64,000 nucleotides of DNA from Bolinopsis microptera (GCF_026151205.1 NC_087076.1:6438902-6502901); one strand, 5' to 3'. Shown: positions 30,157-41,946, counted from the first letter of the stretch. Translations and numbers: made by a program. Notes: a model not told the origin generated them from the letters alone.

Positions 30157-31381
30157 CTCTAAACCTGTTCGTGCTGCGTCTGGATCTGTCCTTTGGTTGG
30201 TAGCTTACTCGAGGTAAGCGCATTGTTTTCCTCATTCCTTCACGGAGGCGCACCCACAGCATTTTTTTACCTCGTTCTCTCAGCTTGAACCCTTCGTTAC
30301 TTGTGTAAAAGTTTTGGTCACCGATGCTGTCATTTTGGAAGGTAAAGATCCTATCTTTTGCAACCGGCTTGTGTTTGTGGAGCCAGCTCACATAGTCTTC
30401 AACATCTTTGTTGACGATGCTGATTCTCTCATTGAGGGCTTTATCGTTGCTCGATGGAATCAGTCCTGAGAAGCATATTTGGGCTTTGGTTGTGTTCATC
30501 AGGTGCTCGGAGAACTCCTCAACGATACTCACGATACCAGATTTCTTTTTGAGAAGGTCATTTATCCCCGTGTGAACATATATGCATTCGGGCTTGAGTC
30601 GTTTGATGGTGCTGTTCAATAGCTTTGTTTTTTTAATCGTATCCTCATAGCTGTCAAACTTGAGGCAGTGTACATTGAATTGACTATTGAACAGTTTAGG
30701 GTTGAAGTGATCAAAGTTACTATCGTGGATCAGAAGAACAGTGTGCTGTCTGTAACTTTCCCTTATTCGCCTGGAAGATTTGTTTCTACTCTCCTTGGCT
30801 TCACGACTCGGTTGGTTAGGTTGTGCCTCGGATGTGGTGGTCTCTGAATGTTTTGACTCACTGCGGTTGTCCTGTCTGGTTGCTGGTACAGGTACATTCT
30901 CTTTGTGGTTTTTGCTGTTCTTCTTGTTCGATGTAGTGAACGTCTCGGAGCCTCCATTCTCAACGATCTTGGACCACAGGATACCCTGTTCGCTTTCCCT
31001 GTTCGTATCATCGACAGAGGCCGGTGTGTCACGCCGGGCGGGCTTGTGGTTCGCCGGAGGCTGTGGTGAACTGGTGAGGGCCTGCGTCAGACTCTCATGG
31101 TTTACTTCAAGTGCCTCGATTCGGGTCCTATTTGAGGAACTTACAGTTTCAAATGACTGAAAGGCTAGATTGAGCTCACCCTTTAGCTCTTCAGCTGTGG
31201 CTTGTGACTGGTTCTTAGCAGTGTTTGCCACACTCTTGACTGCTTTCTTCAGATTGTCTTGGCCTAGCTCAAGTGTTTCGAACTGCCTTCTATTAGCGAT
31301 ATTCGTTGCTTCCAACTTGTTGAAGCAGTTAGCAAGCTCAGCTCTTAAGTCTGGAGAGGACTGAGTCCTCGTGTTGGCCAC
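30149..31381 (-). CDS. LINE ORF1: coiled coil plus SGNH/esterase-like domain, about 410 aa
   Basis: The N-terminal ~110 residues form helical heptads (NCFNKLEATN, RRQFETLELGQ), followed by a charged, disordered linker. The C-terminal ~180 residues resemble the SGNH hydrolase-type ORF1 of CR1/L2 LINEs: TVLLIHDSNFDHF, YVHTGINDLL and a late FYTSNEGFKLRERG. The role is RNA binding and chaperoning. There is no ATG near the start: the frame opens at a TAG and the first candidate codon at the natural N-terminus is GTG (31379-31381); the next in-frame Met lies deep in the esterase-like part. Either the original ATG mutated or initiation is non-AUG. Confidence 0.8.
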   Translation of the reverse strand: MANTRTQSSPDLRAELANCFNKLEATNIANRRQFETLELGQDNLKKAVKSVANTAKNQSQATAEELKGELNLAFQSFETVSSSNRTRIEALEVNHESLTQALTSSPQPPANHKPARRDTPASVDDTNRESEQGILWSKIVENGGSETFTTSNKKNSKNHKENVPVPATRQDNRSESKHSETTTSEAQPNQPSREAKESRNKSSRRIRESYRQHTVLLIHDSNFDHFNPKLFNSQFNVHCLKFDSYEDTIKKTKLLNSTIKRLKPECIYVHTGINDLLKKKSGIVSIVEEFSEHLMNTTKAQICFSGLIPSSNDKALNERISIVNKDVEDYVSWLHKHKPVAKDRIFTFQNDSIGDQNFYTSNEGFKLRERGKKMLWVRLREGMRKTMRLPRVSYQPKDRSRRSTNRFRDE

Positions 31382-31843
31382 TAGGTTCGTGTGATCAGGT
31401 GATTGGTTTACCTAATCACGTGATAAGGTGCCCCCGGTAACTACCCCGTTAAACATTATGGGAATTGTTAAGGGTGCCCAATTAAGGTGTCGTGTCACGG
31501 TGTCACATAATCACCCAGTCAATTTTGTTAACGAGATACAGAAAATGCTTGATAACTTCGTCATTTCTAATCCGTTTTGCCTTATGTTTTCAGATCATAT
31601 GCAACATTTGATAATCTACCGTCTCTGAAAAAATTAGGCGTTCAGCATGTTCAGAGAAAACAATATAGGTGTTTTAATATTGAATGGGCGTGGTCTAAAA
31701 TATTCGAATTTTCAAATTTTGACGACGGAATCCTCGAACCAGTAAGTACAGTATGCCATCTGCAAAGCAACAGCTCTCAAATATAAAACACGGCGGAGCT
31801 ATTAAGGCCAACGTATGGGTACTGACTTTTGGCCCACCCTGTA

Positions 31844-32203
31844 TTATATCCCCTTTATTGATTTCCAGGCATTAAGACTCATCGAAAGTAGATCAGCAGG
31901 TACATTTAAGTTCAAAACATTCTAATTCAATGTTAAAGATGACAGGAATAAGAAATAGTTATATGGAGGTTTTTAAGAAATTTGCGCAAAATACGCGCCA
32001 GCATGTTATACGAAATTAGGTAAAAAACCCAAAATCGCCATATTCAGGTGCCTTAAAAACCATGTTAAAATTGAGTTAGAGATCTGAAACTTTGCAGGGC
32101 GTCTACACCTTGTCCAAATCGACTGTAAAAAAAATTTCATGTTTCAGGAGTATCGTGAAGTGGGTTTTCTGGAACCCCTGTTTTACAACAGATTGTCGTG
32201 AAG
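31844..32203. repeat. Segment A, first copy (right half)
   Basis: From TTATATCCCCTTTATTG to GATTGTCGTGAAG this segment recurs at about 33603-33965 (same orientation) and at about 41457-41800 and 42003-42360 (reversed). Its left half, up to the mariner insertion site, is 25696-25754. Non-coding. Confidence 0.85.
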
Positions 32204-32536
32204 ATATTTGACCAAAACCCATAATCATGGGTAGAGTGTACCGCTGCCAGTGTCTCTCTTTTCCAAACAAAAGGAAATGATATTAATTTGAGGAACAGTC
32301 CGCTAATGCAAATTGATACCGAGAATGAAATCGGTCGCTCGCTTTTTCAAATCAATAAGCTTTATTACAATTCGTAAGCCGTGATCGAATGGAAAAAGCG
32401 AGCGACCGATTTCATTCTCGGTATCAATTTGCATTAGCGGACTGTTCCTCAAATTAATATCATTTCCTTTTGTTTGGAAAAGAGAGACACTGGCAGCGGT
32501 ACACTCTACCCATGATTATGGGTTTTGGTCAAATAT
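32204..32536. mobile_element. 333-bp foldback element, copy 1
   Basis: Arms of about 147 bp beginning ATATTTGACCAAAACCC and ending with the reverse complement surround a ~40-bp centre (AATAAGCTTTATTAC). Other copies are at 35002-35334, 35344-35863 and 43429-43774. No coding capacity. Confidence 0.92.
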
Positions 32537-35001
32537 CATCTCTTTTTGATTATAATGTCAGGATAATTTACACAGCTAGTCGAAACTTCATTAACAAGGA
32601 GGTAATTCCGACGATTTCGAAATTCTGCCTTTGAAAACGTTTCCTTGTGTTTAGTTAGGTATTTCCGTCGATAACCGACTGAATATGGCACTTTTTACTC
32701 ATTCAAGTTGGCATTAAATTCATATATCATGCCATTTAAATATCGTGGAAAGCAGAATATATTCGAAATCACGAATGAGCAAATTTCTCACCTTTCGCAC
32801 GTGCAAACTTTGAGCGGACGTCGCGTGCGCATACAATATTGAATCACCGTACATTTTTGCATAGTGGTATTTAATATATAGTTTGATAAGCATGCAAAGT
32901 TTCAGAAGATTTCAAAAATAACTTGGATCACAACGGGACTCCAAAGTTGATAAAAATCGTGAAAATCAAAATTTTTAGCGATTTTAGCTATTTTAAATGA
33001 ATTTGGGCGTGTCCCCACGTGTGCAACTTTTCGATTTTTAACTTTAAAACTAGCCTATAACACAATTTACACCTTTAAGAAGCAAAATTGAGCTCCACAA
33101 CCCAAGGGATGGCCCAACACCAGAGAATACTAATTCACAACTTTTGTGTTTTTATAAAATTATTCTTCAAAAAAGCACTAACTTCAATAGCAAATATCTT
33201 TATGAAGGAGCAAGGTAGGAAACTATTCCGGTAGATTTTCGGAATGCTTGAACAATTATCTAAGGTGAAAATGTCCTCAGATTTTGAATAAAATTACTCC
33301 TTAATAGTGTAAAATCGATTTAAAAAGTTGTTACTTTGTCAAAAGTCAAGTTTTAAAAACACTTAACTTGATGACGTCATCAAGTGATGATGATGACGTT
33401 AAATTATTTTTCAATACAATGTAAACTAAAGCTTAAACAATTATCTTTAAAACCTGTGGTTCGAGATGACTGTATCGTTTATACTTTTGAATCTACGGAC
33501 ACTTAAATGTAGGCTACAATTGACTGCAAAAAGCGTCTATATATCACAATGCTGGCAAGCATTACCGTCGCCCTTATATTCACAATACTATTTACCCCCT
33601 ATACTATTATATCCCCTTTATTGTTTTCCAGGCATTAAGACTCATCGAAAGTAGTTCAGCAGGTATATTTAAGTTCAAAACATTCTAATTCAATGTTAAA
33701 GATGACAGGAATAAGAAATAGTGATATGGAGGTTTTTAAGAAATTTGCGCAAAATACGCGCCAGCATGTTATACGAAATTAGGTAAAAAACCCAAAATCG
33801 CCATATTCAGGTGCCTTAAAAACCATGTTAAAATTGAGTAAGAGATCTGAAACTTTGCAGGGCGTCTAGACCTTGTCCAAATCGACTGTCAACAAAATTT
33901 CATGTTTCAGCAGTATCGGCAAGTGGGTTTTCTGGAACCCCTGTTTTACAACAGATTGTCGTGAAGTATATATATGTATATATGTATATATGTATGTATA
34001 GACGCTTTTGGCAGTCAATTGTAGCCTACATTTAAGTGTCCGTAGATCCAAAAGTATAAACGATACAGTCATCTCGAACCACAGGTTTTAAAGATAATCG
34101 TTTAAGCTTTAGTTTACATTGTATTGAAAAATAATTTAACGTCATCATCATCACTTGATGACGTCATCAAATTAAGTGTTTTTAAAACTTAATTTTTGAC
34201 AAAGTAACAACTTTTCAAATCGATTTTACACCATTAAGGAGTAATTTTATTCAAAATCTGAGGACATTTTCATCTTAGATAATTGTTCAAGCATTCCGAA
34301 AATCTACCGGAAAAGTTTCCTACCTTGCTCCTTCATAAAGATATTTGCTATTGAAGTTAGTGCTTTTTTGAAGAATAATTTTATAAAAACACAAAAGTTG
34401 TGAATTAGTATTCTCTGGTGTTGGGCCATCCCTTGGGTTGTGGAGCTCAATTTTGCTTCCTAAAGGTCTAAATTGTGTTATAGGCTAGTTTTAAAGTTGA
34501 AAATCGAAAAGTTGCACACGTGGGGACACGCCCAAATTGATTTAAAATAGCTAAAATCACTAAAAATTGTTATTTTCACGATTTTTATCAACTTTGGAGT
34601 CCCGTTGTGATCCAAGTTATTTTTGAAATCTTCTGAAACTTTGCATGCTTATCAAACTATATATTAAATACCATTATGCAAAAATTTACGGTGATTCAAT
34701 ATTGTATGCGCACGCAACGTCCGCTCAAAGTTTGCACGTGCGAAAGGTGAGAATTTTGCTCATTCGTGATTTCGAATATATTCTGCTTTCCACGATATTT
34801 AAATGGCATGATATATGAATTTAATGCCAACTTGAATGAGTAAAAAGTGCCATATTCAGTCGGTTATCGACGGAAATACCTAACTAAACACAAGGAAACG
34901 TTTTCAAAGGCAGAATTTCGAAATCGTCGGAATTACCTCCTTGTTAATGAAGTTTCGACTAGCTGTGTAAATTATCCTGACATTATAATCAAAAAGAGAT
35001 G
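32537..35001. repeat. Kilobase inverted arms around segment A
   Basis: The left arm is about 32537-33540 and the right arm about 34004-35001. They are reverse complements of each other: CATCTCTTTTTGATTATAATG starts one and its complement ends the other. Segment A (33541-33965) and an AT microsatellite (33966-34000) lie between. The same arm pair recurs at about 40459-41425 and 42428-43428. No coding content. Confidence 0.88.
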
Positions 35002-35334
35002 ATATTTGACCAAAACCCATAATCATGGGTAGAGTGTACCGCTGCCAGTGTCTCTCTTTTCCAAACAAAAGGAAATGATATTAATTTGAGGAACCGTCCG
35101 CTAATGCAAAATGATACCGAGAATGAAATCGGTCGCTCGCTTTTCCCATTTAATAAGCTTTATTACAATTCGTAAGCCGTGAATGAATGGGAAAAGCGAG
35201 CGACCGATTTCATTCTCGGTATCATTTTGCATTAGCGGACGGTTCCTCAAATTAATATCATTTCCTTTTGTTTGGAAAAGAGAGACACTGGCAGCGGTAC
35301 ACTCTACCCATGATTATGGGTTTTGGTCAAATAT
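35002..35334. mobile_element. 333-bp foldback element, copy 2
   Basis: It has the same termini and length as copy 1 and sits at the outer end of the right kilobase arm, mirroring copy 1. Confidence 0.92.
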
Positions 35335-35343
35335 ATATATAGT

Positions 35344-35863
35344 ATATTTTACCAAAACCCATAATCATGGGTAGAGTGGACCGCTGTCAGTGTCTCTCTT
35401 TCCCAAACAAAAGGAAATGATATTAATTTGATTGACCGTTCTCAAATGCAAAATGATACCGAGAATGAAATCGGTCGCTCGCTTTTCCCATTCATTCACG
35501 GCTTACGAATTGTATAATCAAGTTTCGATCGATTACATCAATCAGATGCTGTAAAAATCTCTTTGGGTTGCGTTCGGGTCGATACCTAGTATTTCGGGGT
35601 AAGGGACAAGGGTGGTAGTTATTACTTATTGAACAAGCTGGAGTTTATTGAATCTTCATTGCCGAGTACAGCTTCCTTTGGATAGTTCTTCTTAATCTAT
35701 TACAATTGTAAATGAATGGGAAAAGCGAGCGACCGATTTCATTCTCGGTATCATTTTGCATTTGAGAACGGTCAATCAAATTAATATCATTTCCTTTTGT
35801 TTGGGAAAGAGAGACACTGACAGCGGTCCACTCTACCCATGATTATGGGTTTTGGTAAAATAT
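35344..35863. mobile_element. Foldback element, copy 3, with longer centre
   Basis: The arms match the other copies (ATATTTTACCAAAACCC) with several shared changes. The centre is about 180 bp longer, an unrelated sequence at about 35516-35705. Confidence 0.88.
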
Positions 35864-35970
35864 CATCTCTTTTTGATTATAATGTCAGGGTACTTTATAA
35901 AGTCGAAATATAAACTGATATACCTTACCTTTGATACCTTTGATCTGCTTCGTCGAAACTCGACAGACCA

Positions 35971-38900
35971 TCAGAGTTGCTGACCACCCCAGAGAGAAGA
36001 TGCCTCTCGATCGTTACGCCAGTCCAGTATAGAATTGGAGTTCGGTGATGTGAAGCCCCGGATTGGCGGTTTATCCGGCAAGGAAAGCATGAATGCTGTC
36101 ATATGATGCTTGAAGCCATCATGTTTGGAGACTGCACGTATGTGCGAAGGTATACAGTTCCAGAGTCTGGGACCCATTACACCAAATGATGTTTCATATA
36201 GAGTCTGGTGAGCAGCTGAGCTTTTTGTACGGACAGCTGGAACCTTAGCAAGGGTACCCAATCGTGGATTTACTGTGAACTGTACTTCAAGGTCGTTGGA
36301 TGTGAAACCATGTAGGATTTTCCACATGTGCATGACAATGTAACGTTCTCTGCGCCTCTGAAGTGACATGAGGGACAGGGTTTTTAGGCGATCCCAATAA
36401 TGGAGATGCTGTAAACCATGGATCTTTGAAGTGAAAGTTCTTTGTACACTTTCAAGCTCCTGAATTTCATACACTTTCGCCGGATTCCACAGAGGAGAGC
36501 AATACTCTAAGTGGCTACGGACTAGTGACTTGTATAGTGTTAACATAACACCAGTATTGCGAGAGTGGAAGACACTGAATACCCATGCTGCCATCTTCCT
36601 CGCTTTATCACAACTAGATCGTATGTGTGATGTCCAGGACGTATCACTGGATACTGTTATACCGAGATCACGGAGCTGATCCACAGGACTGAGTATAGTA
36701 CCAGTTGATGTTCTGTATTGGAACTGTTCATGGACAAAAGGAAGCTCATAGAGAGGATTACGTTTGTTGGCAAGATGGCATATGTACTCAAACTTATCCT
36801 CATGTAGTGCCATGTTGTTTCTTGATGACCACTCAGTGACTTTGTCAAGATCAGACTGAAGCTCAGTAACATTATGTGAATCACTGATGGATCTGCAAAT
36901 TCTTGTGTCGTCAGCGAAACATCTTAACGTTGAATGCAACACGCAGCTAGCAATGTCATTAATGAATATTAAAAACAGTATGGGACCTAAAACTGTTCCT
37001 TGGGGGACACCACTCATAATAAGAGCAATGATAGACATGTGACCATCTACAACAACTTGTTGAGTTCTATTTGTAAGAAATGACTCGATCCAGATGATGA
37101 TTTTGGGATGAAAACCATATAGCTGCAGTTTTTTGATAAGAAGTTGATGATCTACTTTATCAAAGGCCTTGGCATAATCCAAGTATATAGCGTCCATGTC
37201 GTCACCATTTGATAACGCCTCGATGATGTCATCAAAATGATGAAGCAGCTGAGTGAGACAACTTTTCCCCGATCGGAAGCCATGCTGTTTGCTATTGAGA
37301 AGGTTGTTTTCTTCGAGGTGGGCCACCATCTGTTTTCGTAGAACTCGCTCATAGATCTTAATGACATGAGAAGTTAACGACACAGGTCTGTAGTTTCCCG
37401 CAATAGCACGACTGCCTTTCTTGTGAAGTGGAGCAATGTTTGATGTCTTGTAGAACTTCGGCACTGTGCCTGTAGACATAGAATGCTGCCAAATCATGTG
37501 TATAGGTTTGGAGAGTGCTTCTTTGCACTTCTTCAGAAGCAGGACTGGAAGATCATCAGGCCCAGCAGCGGCACCCGGCTTAATTTCATCAATAGCCTCC
37601 ATTATATCAGCAACCGAGAATGCCAACATGTCATCAATGAATGGCTTCTGTAGAGAAGGTGACTGAAATAATGCATCATTGATGTTGGTGGCTGAAGGGT
37701 CACTGAATACACTGCTGAATTGACGCTGGAGGATGTTAGCAATCTCTTCAGGATTGGTGCAAGTTCTCTTGGCTTCATTGAAAAGCATTGGAATACTGCG
37801 TTTCTGCTTAGAGAACTTTTTAGCATAGCTGTAGAAATATTTTGGATTGCTGTGCACTTTATCTACCGCCTGTTGTTCACGGTAGTTAAGGTCGTGGTTT
37901 ATAGCGTCTCGCATGTCAGCGTACACACTCGAAATCTGGTTTCTAAGTGACTCCAAGTGAGCTGTTGTAGCGACTGGATTTTGTTCAGCCAAATGCAACC
38001 GAAGTTTTAATTTGCGTTTCTTGCGAGACAATGTATTAACCGGTGAACCTCGCCTTTTGCTAGATGCCTTTTTCCTTGGGCACCCCATCTCACATATCTG
38101 AAGAAGGACAAGGTTCAACAGTTCAGGAAATTCTTCAGGATCACAAAGTTCCCATAGTTCACTCCAGTTAACAGAATCAAGGAGATGATTGATTTTGTCA
38201 TAATCTGCTTTGTAGAAGTCCAGTGACCGAAACGAAGGAACACTGAAATCTGGGGGTACGGAAGGATCTGACCGACATGGATTATGTGACAGAAAGATCT
38301 CAAGAAGCTTGTGGTCAGACAAAGGTGTATCAGTCACCGAAACGTGTGTCACAAGATTAGGAGCATTGGAGAGAAAAAGATCAAGGCAGTTGTTCAGCCT
38401 AGTAGGTTCCAGAATATACTGACTGAGGAAGTTGTCTGCCATGAAGTCAAAGAGAAGAACTGCCGACTGATTTGTAGCAGACGATGCACCAGACAGAATT
38501 GCACCGGATTTCCAATCAATCATAGGGAAGTTGTAGTCTCCTAAGAGGCATGTCTCATATGATTCATGTCCAGATATATAATCAGCCATATACTCTAAAC
38601 ATGCTTTGAAACTGGCCATTGGGGCATCAGGAGGACGATAAAGGACACATATGATCATTTTTGCTGTTTCACATTTACAAAGTAATGCTTGACAGATCTT
38701 ATCATCAAATGTCTGAGAGCTGGTGATGGGGAGGCTTTCGTGAGAATAAAGGAGAACCCACCACCTACCCTAGTACTTCGATCACATCTAGAGATATTAT
38801 AATGTTCAATATCTAACTGTGAATCGTGGATATAAGGTTTCAACCATGTTTCAGTAAGGGCAATAAATGGAACAGAAATATGTTTAGATTTCTGCTCTAC

Positions 38901-38999
38901 TTTATTCCGGATGTATGGGATTTTCCATCTGGTTGAGCTGCGAGCACTAGGGTTAATGGATTGCACATTCAGCAAGAGTGCTGATGAAATCGAGCCCAT
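35971..38999 (-). pseudogene. CR1-like ORF2: endonuclease plus reverse transcriptase, one frameshift
   Basis: The frame starts with ATG at 38997-38999. It encodes the N-terminal half of an APE endonuclease (LNVQSINPSARS, FIALTETWLKP) up to RVGGG, where the sequence leaves frame near 38755-38765. A single missing base in the G run would explain it. The remaining 895-codon frame (35971-38658) continues with CVLYRPPDAP, LLGDYNFPMIDW and LSDHKLLEI. The RT follows with PLHKKGSRAIAGNYRPVSL, GVPQGTVLGPILFLIFIND and the catalytic CFADDTRI near 36905. The C-terminal SPLWNPAK...RLWN-type domain is typical of CR1. ORF2 overlaps ORF1 by 31 bases. Confidence 0.9.
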
Positions 39000-40351
39000 T
39001 GAGGAACTGGTGTTGGATTCAGATGCTGCAGGGCTGGAGGCAGATGTGGAAAAGTTGGAGTGTGAGTCATCTGGCTTACAGTTGGAAACGGATGCGGGAA
39101 CATTTGGGCATGAGGCGTCTGGTTCGCAGTTGGGAAGAAGCTGCTGAATTTCGACTCTTGACCTGCTATTTGATTCTTCAGGGAAATTATTTCCGACTGA
39201 AAGTTTGCCTGCATCACTTTGAGTAGGTTCTGTATCTCTAAAAAAGAGGTTGAATGTTGAGAGTTGCCGGTCGTTTTTTCCGAAGGCTCGTTGGCAGCAG
39301 AAGTACTCTCAGTGCGCCTGTAAGATCCCCGATCTGGACGGCTCTCACCACCTGGATGTTTGCCGTCCTTCTTCCGAGTATCTTTATCTTTGGAGGGTTT
39401 CACACGCTTAGTTCCCACCAGATGAACTAGAGTGCATTGTTCTTTAAAACACTGCTTGTGTTGAACCGAGTTTTTGCAGTGCTTTGGGTGGTAGAGCTGA
39501 CACTCTGAACCTAAACTACATCCCCCATTAGAATCAGTGCCGAAACGTGTAAACTTTTTACAGCGCTTAGGATGAAGCTTGCTGCATGTAGTTTTACCCT
39601 GGTGGAGAGTCCGTCCACTTATTCCGTGAGGGCATTTCCCCATTGTGTAGTCAACACAGATTGTATCATCCTCACTCGGTTTGATAGCCGTTGGTTGTTG
39701 CTGCTGCTGGTGAACTGCATCCAGTTTCTTAGATAGTTCATCTGCGTCGATATCCGGCTGTTTATTTTCATTAGGAGTTGCCGTCTGTGAAGGATGGGTT
39801 GAAACCGCTACACTAACAGTTGAAGGATAGCGGTGGCGATTTGATTTGGAACGCTTGCTGGGCACAGGATTATTTTGCGTTAAGCACAGTTTGCAGAGCC
39901 ACACAGTACCATGAGGTAGCGCTGTTGGTGACTTGTGGAGATTAGCTGCAGCTTGAGTGGTTTGTTCGCAACTGTGAGAGCCTTGAAAGCACAAGAAACA
40001 ACGCAATACAGGAGAAGTTGGAGACTCAAACTTATTGCAATATTCTTCATCACACTGCCCACAGATGGTAGGAAAAAGGGTTTCAATTTCAAGAATAATG
40101 CGCATAGCAAGAGCTGGCTTATTACTGTAGATTCGACTATTATCATCAATTGTCGCAATCTTAAAGAAGCTTGCACAGGCGTCAAGTGTTGGTACTTGAA
40201 ATCTGGAACCACCAAGAACAGTTCTGTTATTGGATCGGTCCTTAGATGGATCATAGGCCGTGAGAACAGACTTCATAAGTGCATCTGCTTTTGGATTCGC
40301 CATGAGACCACCAATGACCAACCGAACCTTTTCATCAAAGTTTTCAATCAT
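38969..40351 (-). CDS. CR1-like ORF1 with PHD-like and CCCH-like zinc motifs, 460 aa
   Basis: It starts at the ATG at 40349-40351; the upstream open frame has no ATG. The first ~120 residues are globular. Next comes a PHD-like cysteine cluster (CGQCDEEYC, CFLCFQGSH, WLCKLCLTQ), then a Q run and CCCH-like repeats (CVDYTMGKCPHG, CKKFTRFG, CQLYHPKHC). The tail is proline-rich and low complexity. CR1 ORF1 proteins of this type bind element RNA. The reading frame is intact while ORF2 is broken. Confidence 0.85.
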   Translation of the reverse strand: MIENFDEKVRLVIGGLMANPKADALMKSVLTAYDPSKDRSNNRTVLGGSRFQVPTLDACASFFKIATIDDNSRIYSNKPALAMRIILEIETLFPTICGQCDEEYCNKFESPTSPVLRCFLCFQGSHSCEQTTQAAANLHKSPTALPHGTVWLCKLCLTQNNPVPSKRSKSNRHRYPSTVSVAVSTHPSQTATPNENKQPDIDADELSKKLDAVHQQQQQPTAIKPSEDDTICVDYTMGKCPHGISGRTLHQGKTTCSKLHPKRCKKFTRFGTDSNGGCSLGSECQLYHPKHCKNSVQHKQCFKEQCTLVHLVGTKRVKPSKDKDTRKKDGKHPGGESRPDRGSYRRTESTSAANEPSEKTTGNSQHSTSFLEIQNLLKVMQANFQSEIISLKNQIAGQESKFSSFFPTANQTPHAQMFPHPFPTVSQMTHTPTFPHLPPALQHLNPTPVPQWARFHQHSC

Positions 40352-41804
40352 AATTGTGCATGTACAATGTATAGTATCCGAAAGCTGCCCAGTATACACT
40401 ACACACACTCAAATTATTTGTTATATAGTAGTGTTGAAAGTATTAAAAAAAAAAAAAAATCTTCATTAATAAGGAGGAAGTTTCAACGATTTCGAAATTT
40501 TTCCTTTAAAAACATTTCCTTGTGTTTATGGAAGCATATCGGTCGATCACTGACTGAATATGCCACTTAATACTCATTCAAGTTGGCATTAAATTCATAT
40601 ATAATGACATTAAACTGTTGTGGCAAAGCAGAATTTGTTGGAAATCACGAATGAGCAAAATTCTCACCTTTCGCACGTGCAAACTTTGAGCGGACGTTGC
40701 GTGCGCATCCAATATTGAATCACCGTAAATTTTTGCATGTAATTGTTTTATATATAGCTTGATAAGCATGCAAAGTTTCAAAGTATTTCAAGAAGAACTG
40801 TAGTCACAACGGCACTCTAAAGTTGACAGAAAATGACGAAAACAGCAATTTTCAGTGATTTTAGCGATTTTCTATCAATTTGGGCGTGTCCCCACGTGTG
40901 CAACTTTTCGATTTTCAACTTTAAAACTAGCCTAATACACAATTTATACCTATAGGAAGCAGAACTGAGCTCCACAACCCAAGGCATGGCCCAACACCAG
41001 AGAATACTAAATCGCAAAATTGACGTTTTTATAAAATAATTTTTCAAAAAAGCACAAACTTCAATGACGAATATCTTTATGAAGGAGCAAGCTAGAAAAA
41101 CTGTCCGGTAGATTTTCAGAATGCTTGAACAATTATCTAAGGTGAAAATTTCCTCAGATTTTGAATAAAACTACTCCTTAATGGTTTAAAATTAATTTTA
41201 AAAGTTAATACTTTGTCAAAAATCAAGTTTTAAAAACGGTTAACTTGATGACGTCATCAAGGGGTGTTTATGACGTCAAATAATTTTTTTACACAATGTA
41301 AACTAAAGTATAAACAATTATTTGCAAGACCTGTGGTCGGAAATGGCTGTATCTTTTATACTTTTGAATCTATGGACACTTAAATACAGGCTACAATTGA
41401 CAGGCAAAGCGTCTATCCCTGAATATATATATATATGTATATATATAGATAGATATCACGACAATCTGTCGTAAAACAGGGGTTCTAGAAAACCCACTTC
41501 CCGATGTTCCTGAAACCTGAAACTTTTTTTGCAGTCGATTTGGTCAACGTCTAGACGCCCTGAAAAATTTCAGATCTCTAACTCAATTTAAACATGGTTT
41601 TTAAGGCACCTGAATATGGCGATTTTGGGCTTTTTACCGAATTTCGTATAACAGTGCTGGCGAGTATTTTATGCAAATTTCTTAAAAATCTCAACATAAC
41701 TATTTTTTATTCCTGTCATCTTTGACATCAAATTAGAATGTTTTGAACTAAAAATAAATCTGCTGAACGACTTCTGATGAGTCTTAATGCCTGAAAAACT
41801 CCTG

Positions 41805-41861
41805 CCGGAGGCGGCGGCCGAAGGCCGCCGCCTCCGGCCGGAGTGCACGCTTCGCGTGCAC
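41805..41861. repeat. Two adjacent perfect GC-rich hairpins
   Basis: CCGGAGGCGGCGGCC, loop GAA, then its exact reverse complement (41805-41837). Next GTGCACGC, loop TTC, GCGTGCAC (41843-41861). Both have three-base loops in an otherwise AT-rich region. Confidence 0.95.
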
Positions 41862-41885
41862 GAAAGAGGCTTCCGACGAGTACCA

Positions 41886-41946
41886 AAGGGGTTATAATAG
41901 TAAAGGGGGTATAATAGTAAAGGGGGTAAAATAGTAAAGGGGGTAC
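41886..41946. repeat. Tandem repeat of a GGGGGTATAATAGTAAA-type unit
   Basis: Four imperfect units of 16-17 bp. Elsewhere the corresponding site of segment A has only one or two such units (ACCCCCTATACTATTATA). Confidence 0.85.

Larger units (their letters stand above)
26072..31450 (-). mobile_element. Full-length APE-type LINE with two ORFs
   Basis: A non-LTR retrotransposon on the minus strand: ORF1 (30149-31381), ORF2 (26482-30156), a 3' UTR of about 370 bp, and a 3' end of about four tandem GAATTAAACG decamers at 26072-26112. Both ORFs are open throughout. The 5' border is not sharply defined; it lies somewhere right of 31400, within the mariner-like element. Confidence 0.85.
25757..31841. 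mobile_element. Tc1/mariner-like element (TA target duplication) split by a LINE
   Basis: CAGGGTGGGCCAAAAGTC at 25757 and its reverse complement ending at 31841 match perfectly for 38 bp and then imperfectly for roughly 100 bp more. A TA lies on each side (25755-25756, 31842-31843). A paralogous empty site at about 33596-33606 reads CCCCCTATACTATTATATCC, exactly the flanks joined with one TA. No transposase is visible, so the original element was a short non-autonomous copy of perhaps 700 bp. Confidence 0.9.
35906..40458 (-). mobile_element. CR1-like LINE, near full length, ORF2 frameshifted
   Basis: A non-LTR retrotransposon inserted in a third copy of the kilobase arm: the arm sequence stops at about 35905 (AGTCGAAA) and resumes at about 40459 (CTTCATTAATAAGG). 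ORF1 is at 38969-40351 and ORF2 at 35971-38999. The 3' end carries CAAAGGTAAGG-type sequence. A truncated sister copy lies at 22148-22590. Confidence 0.88.
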
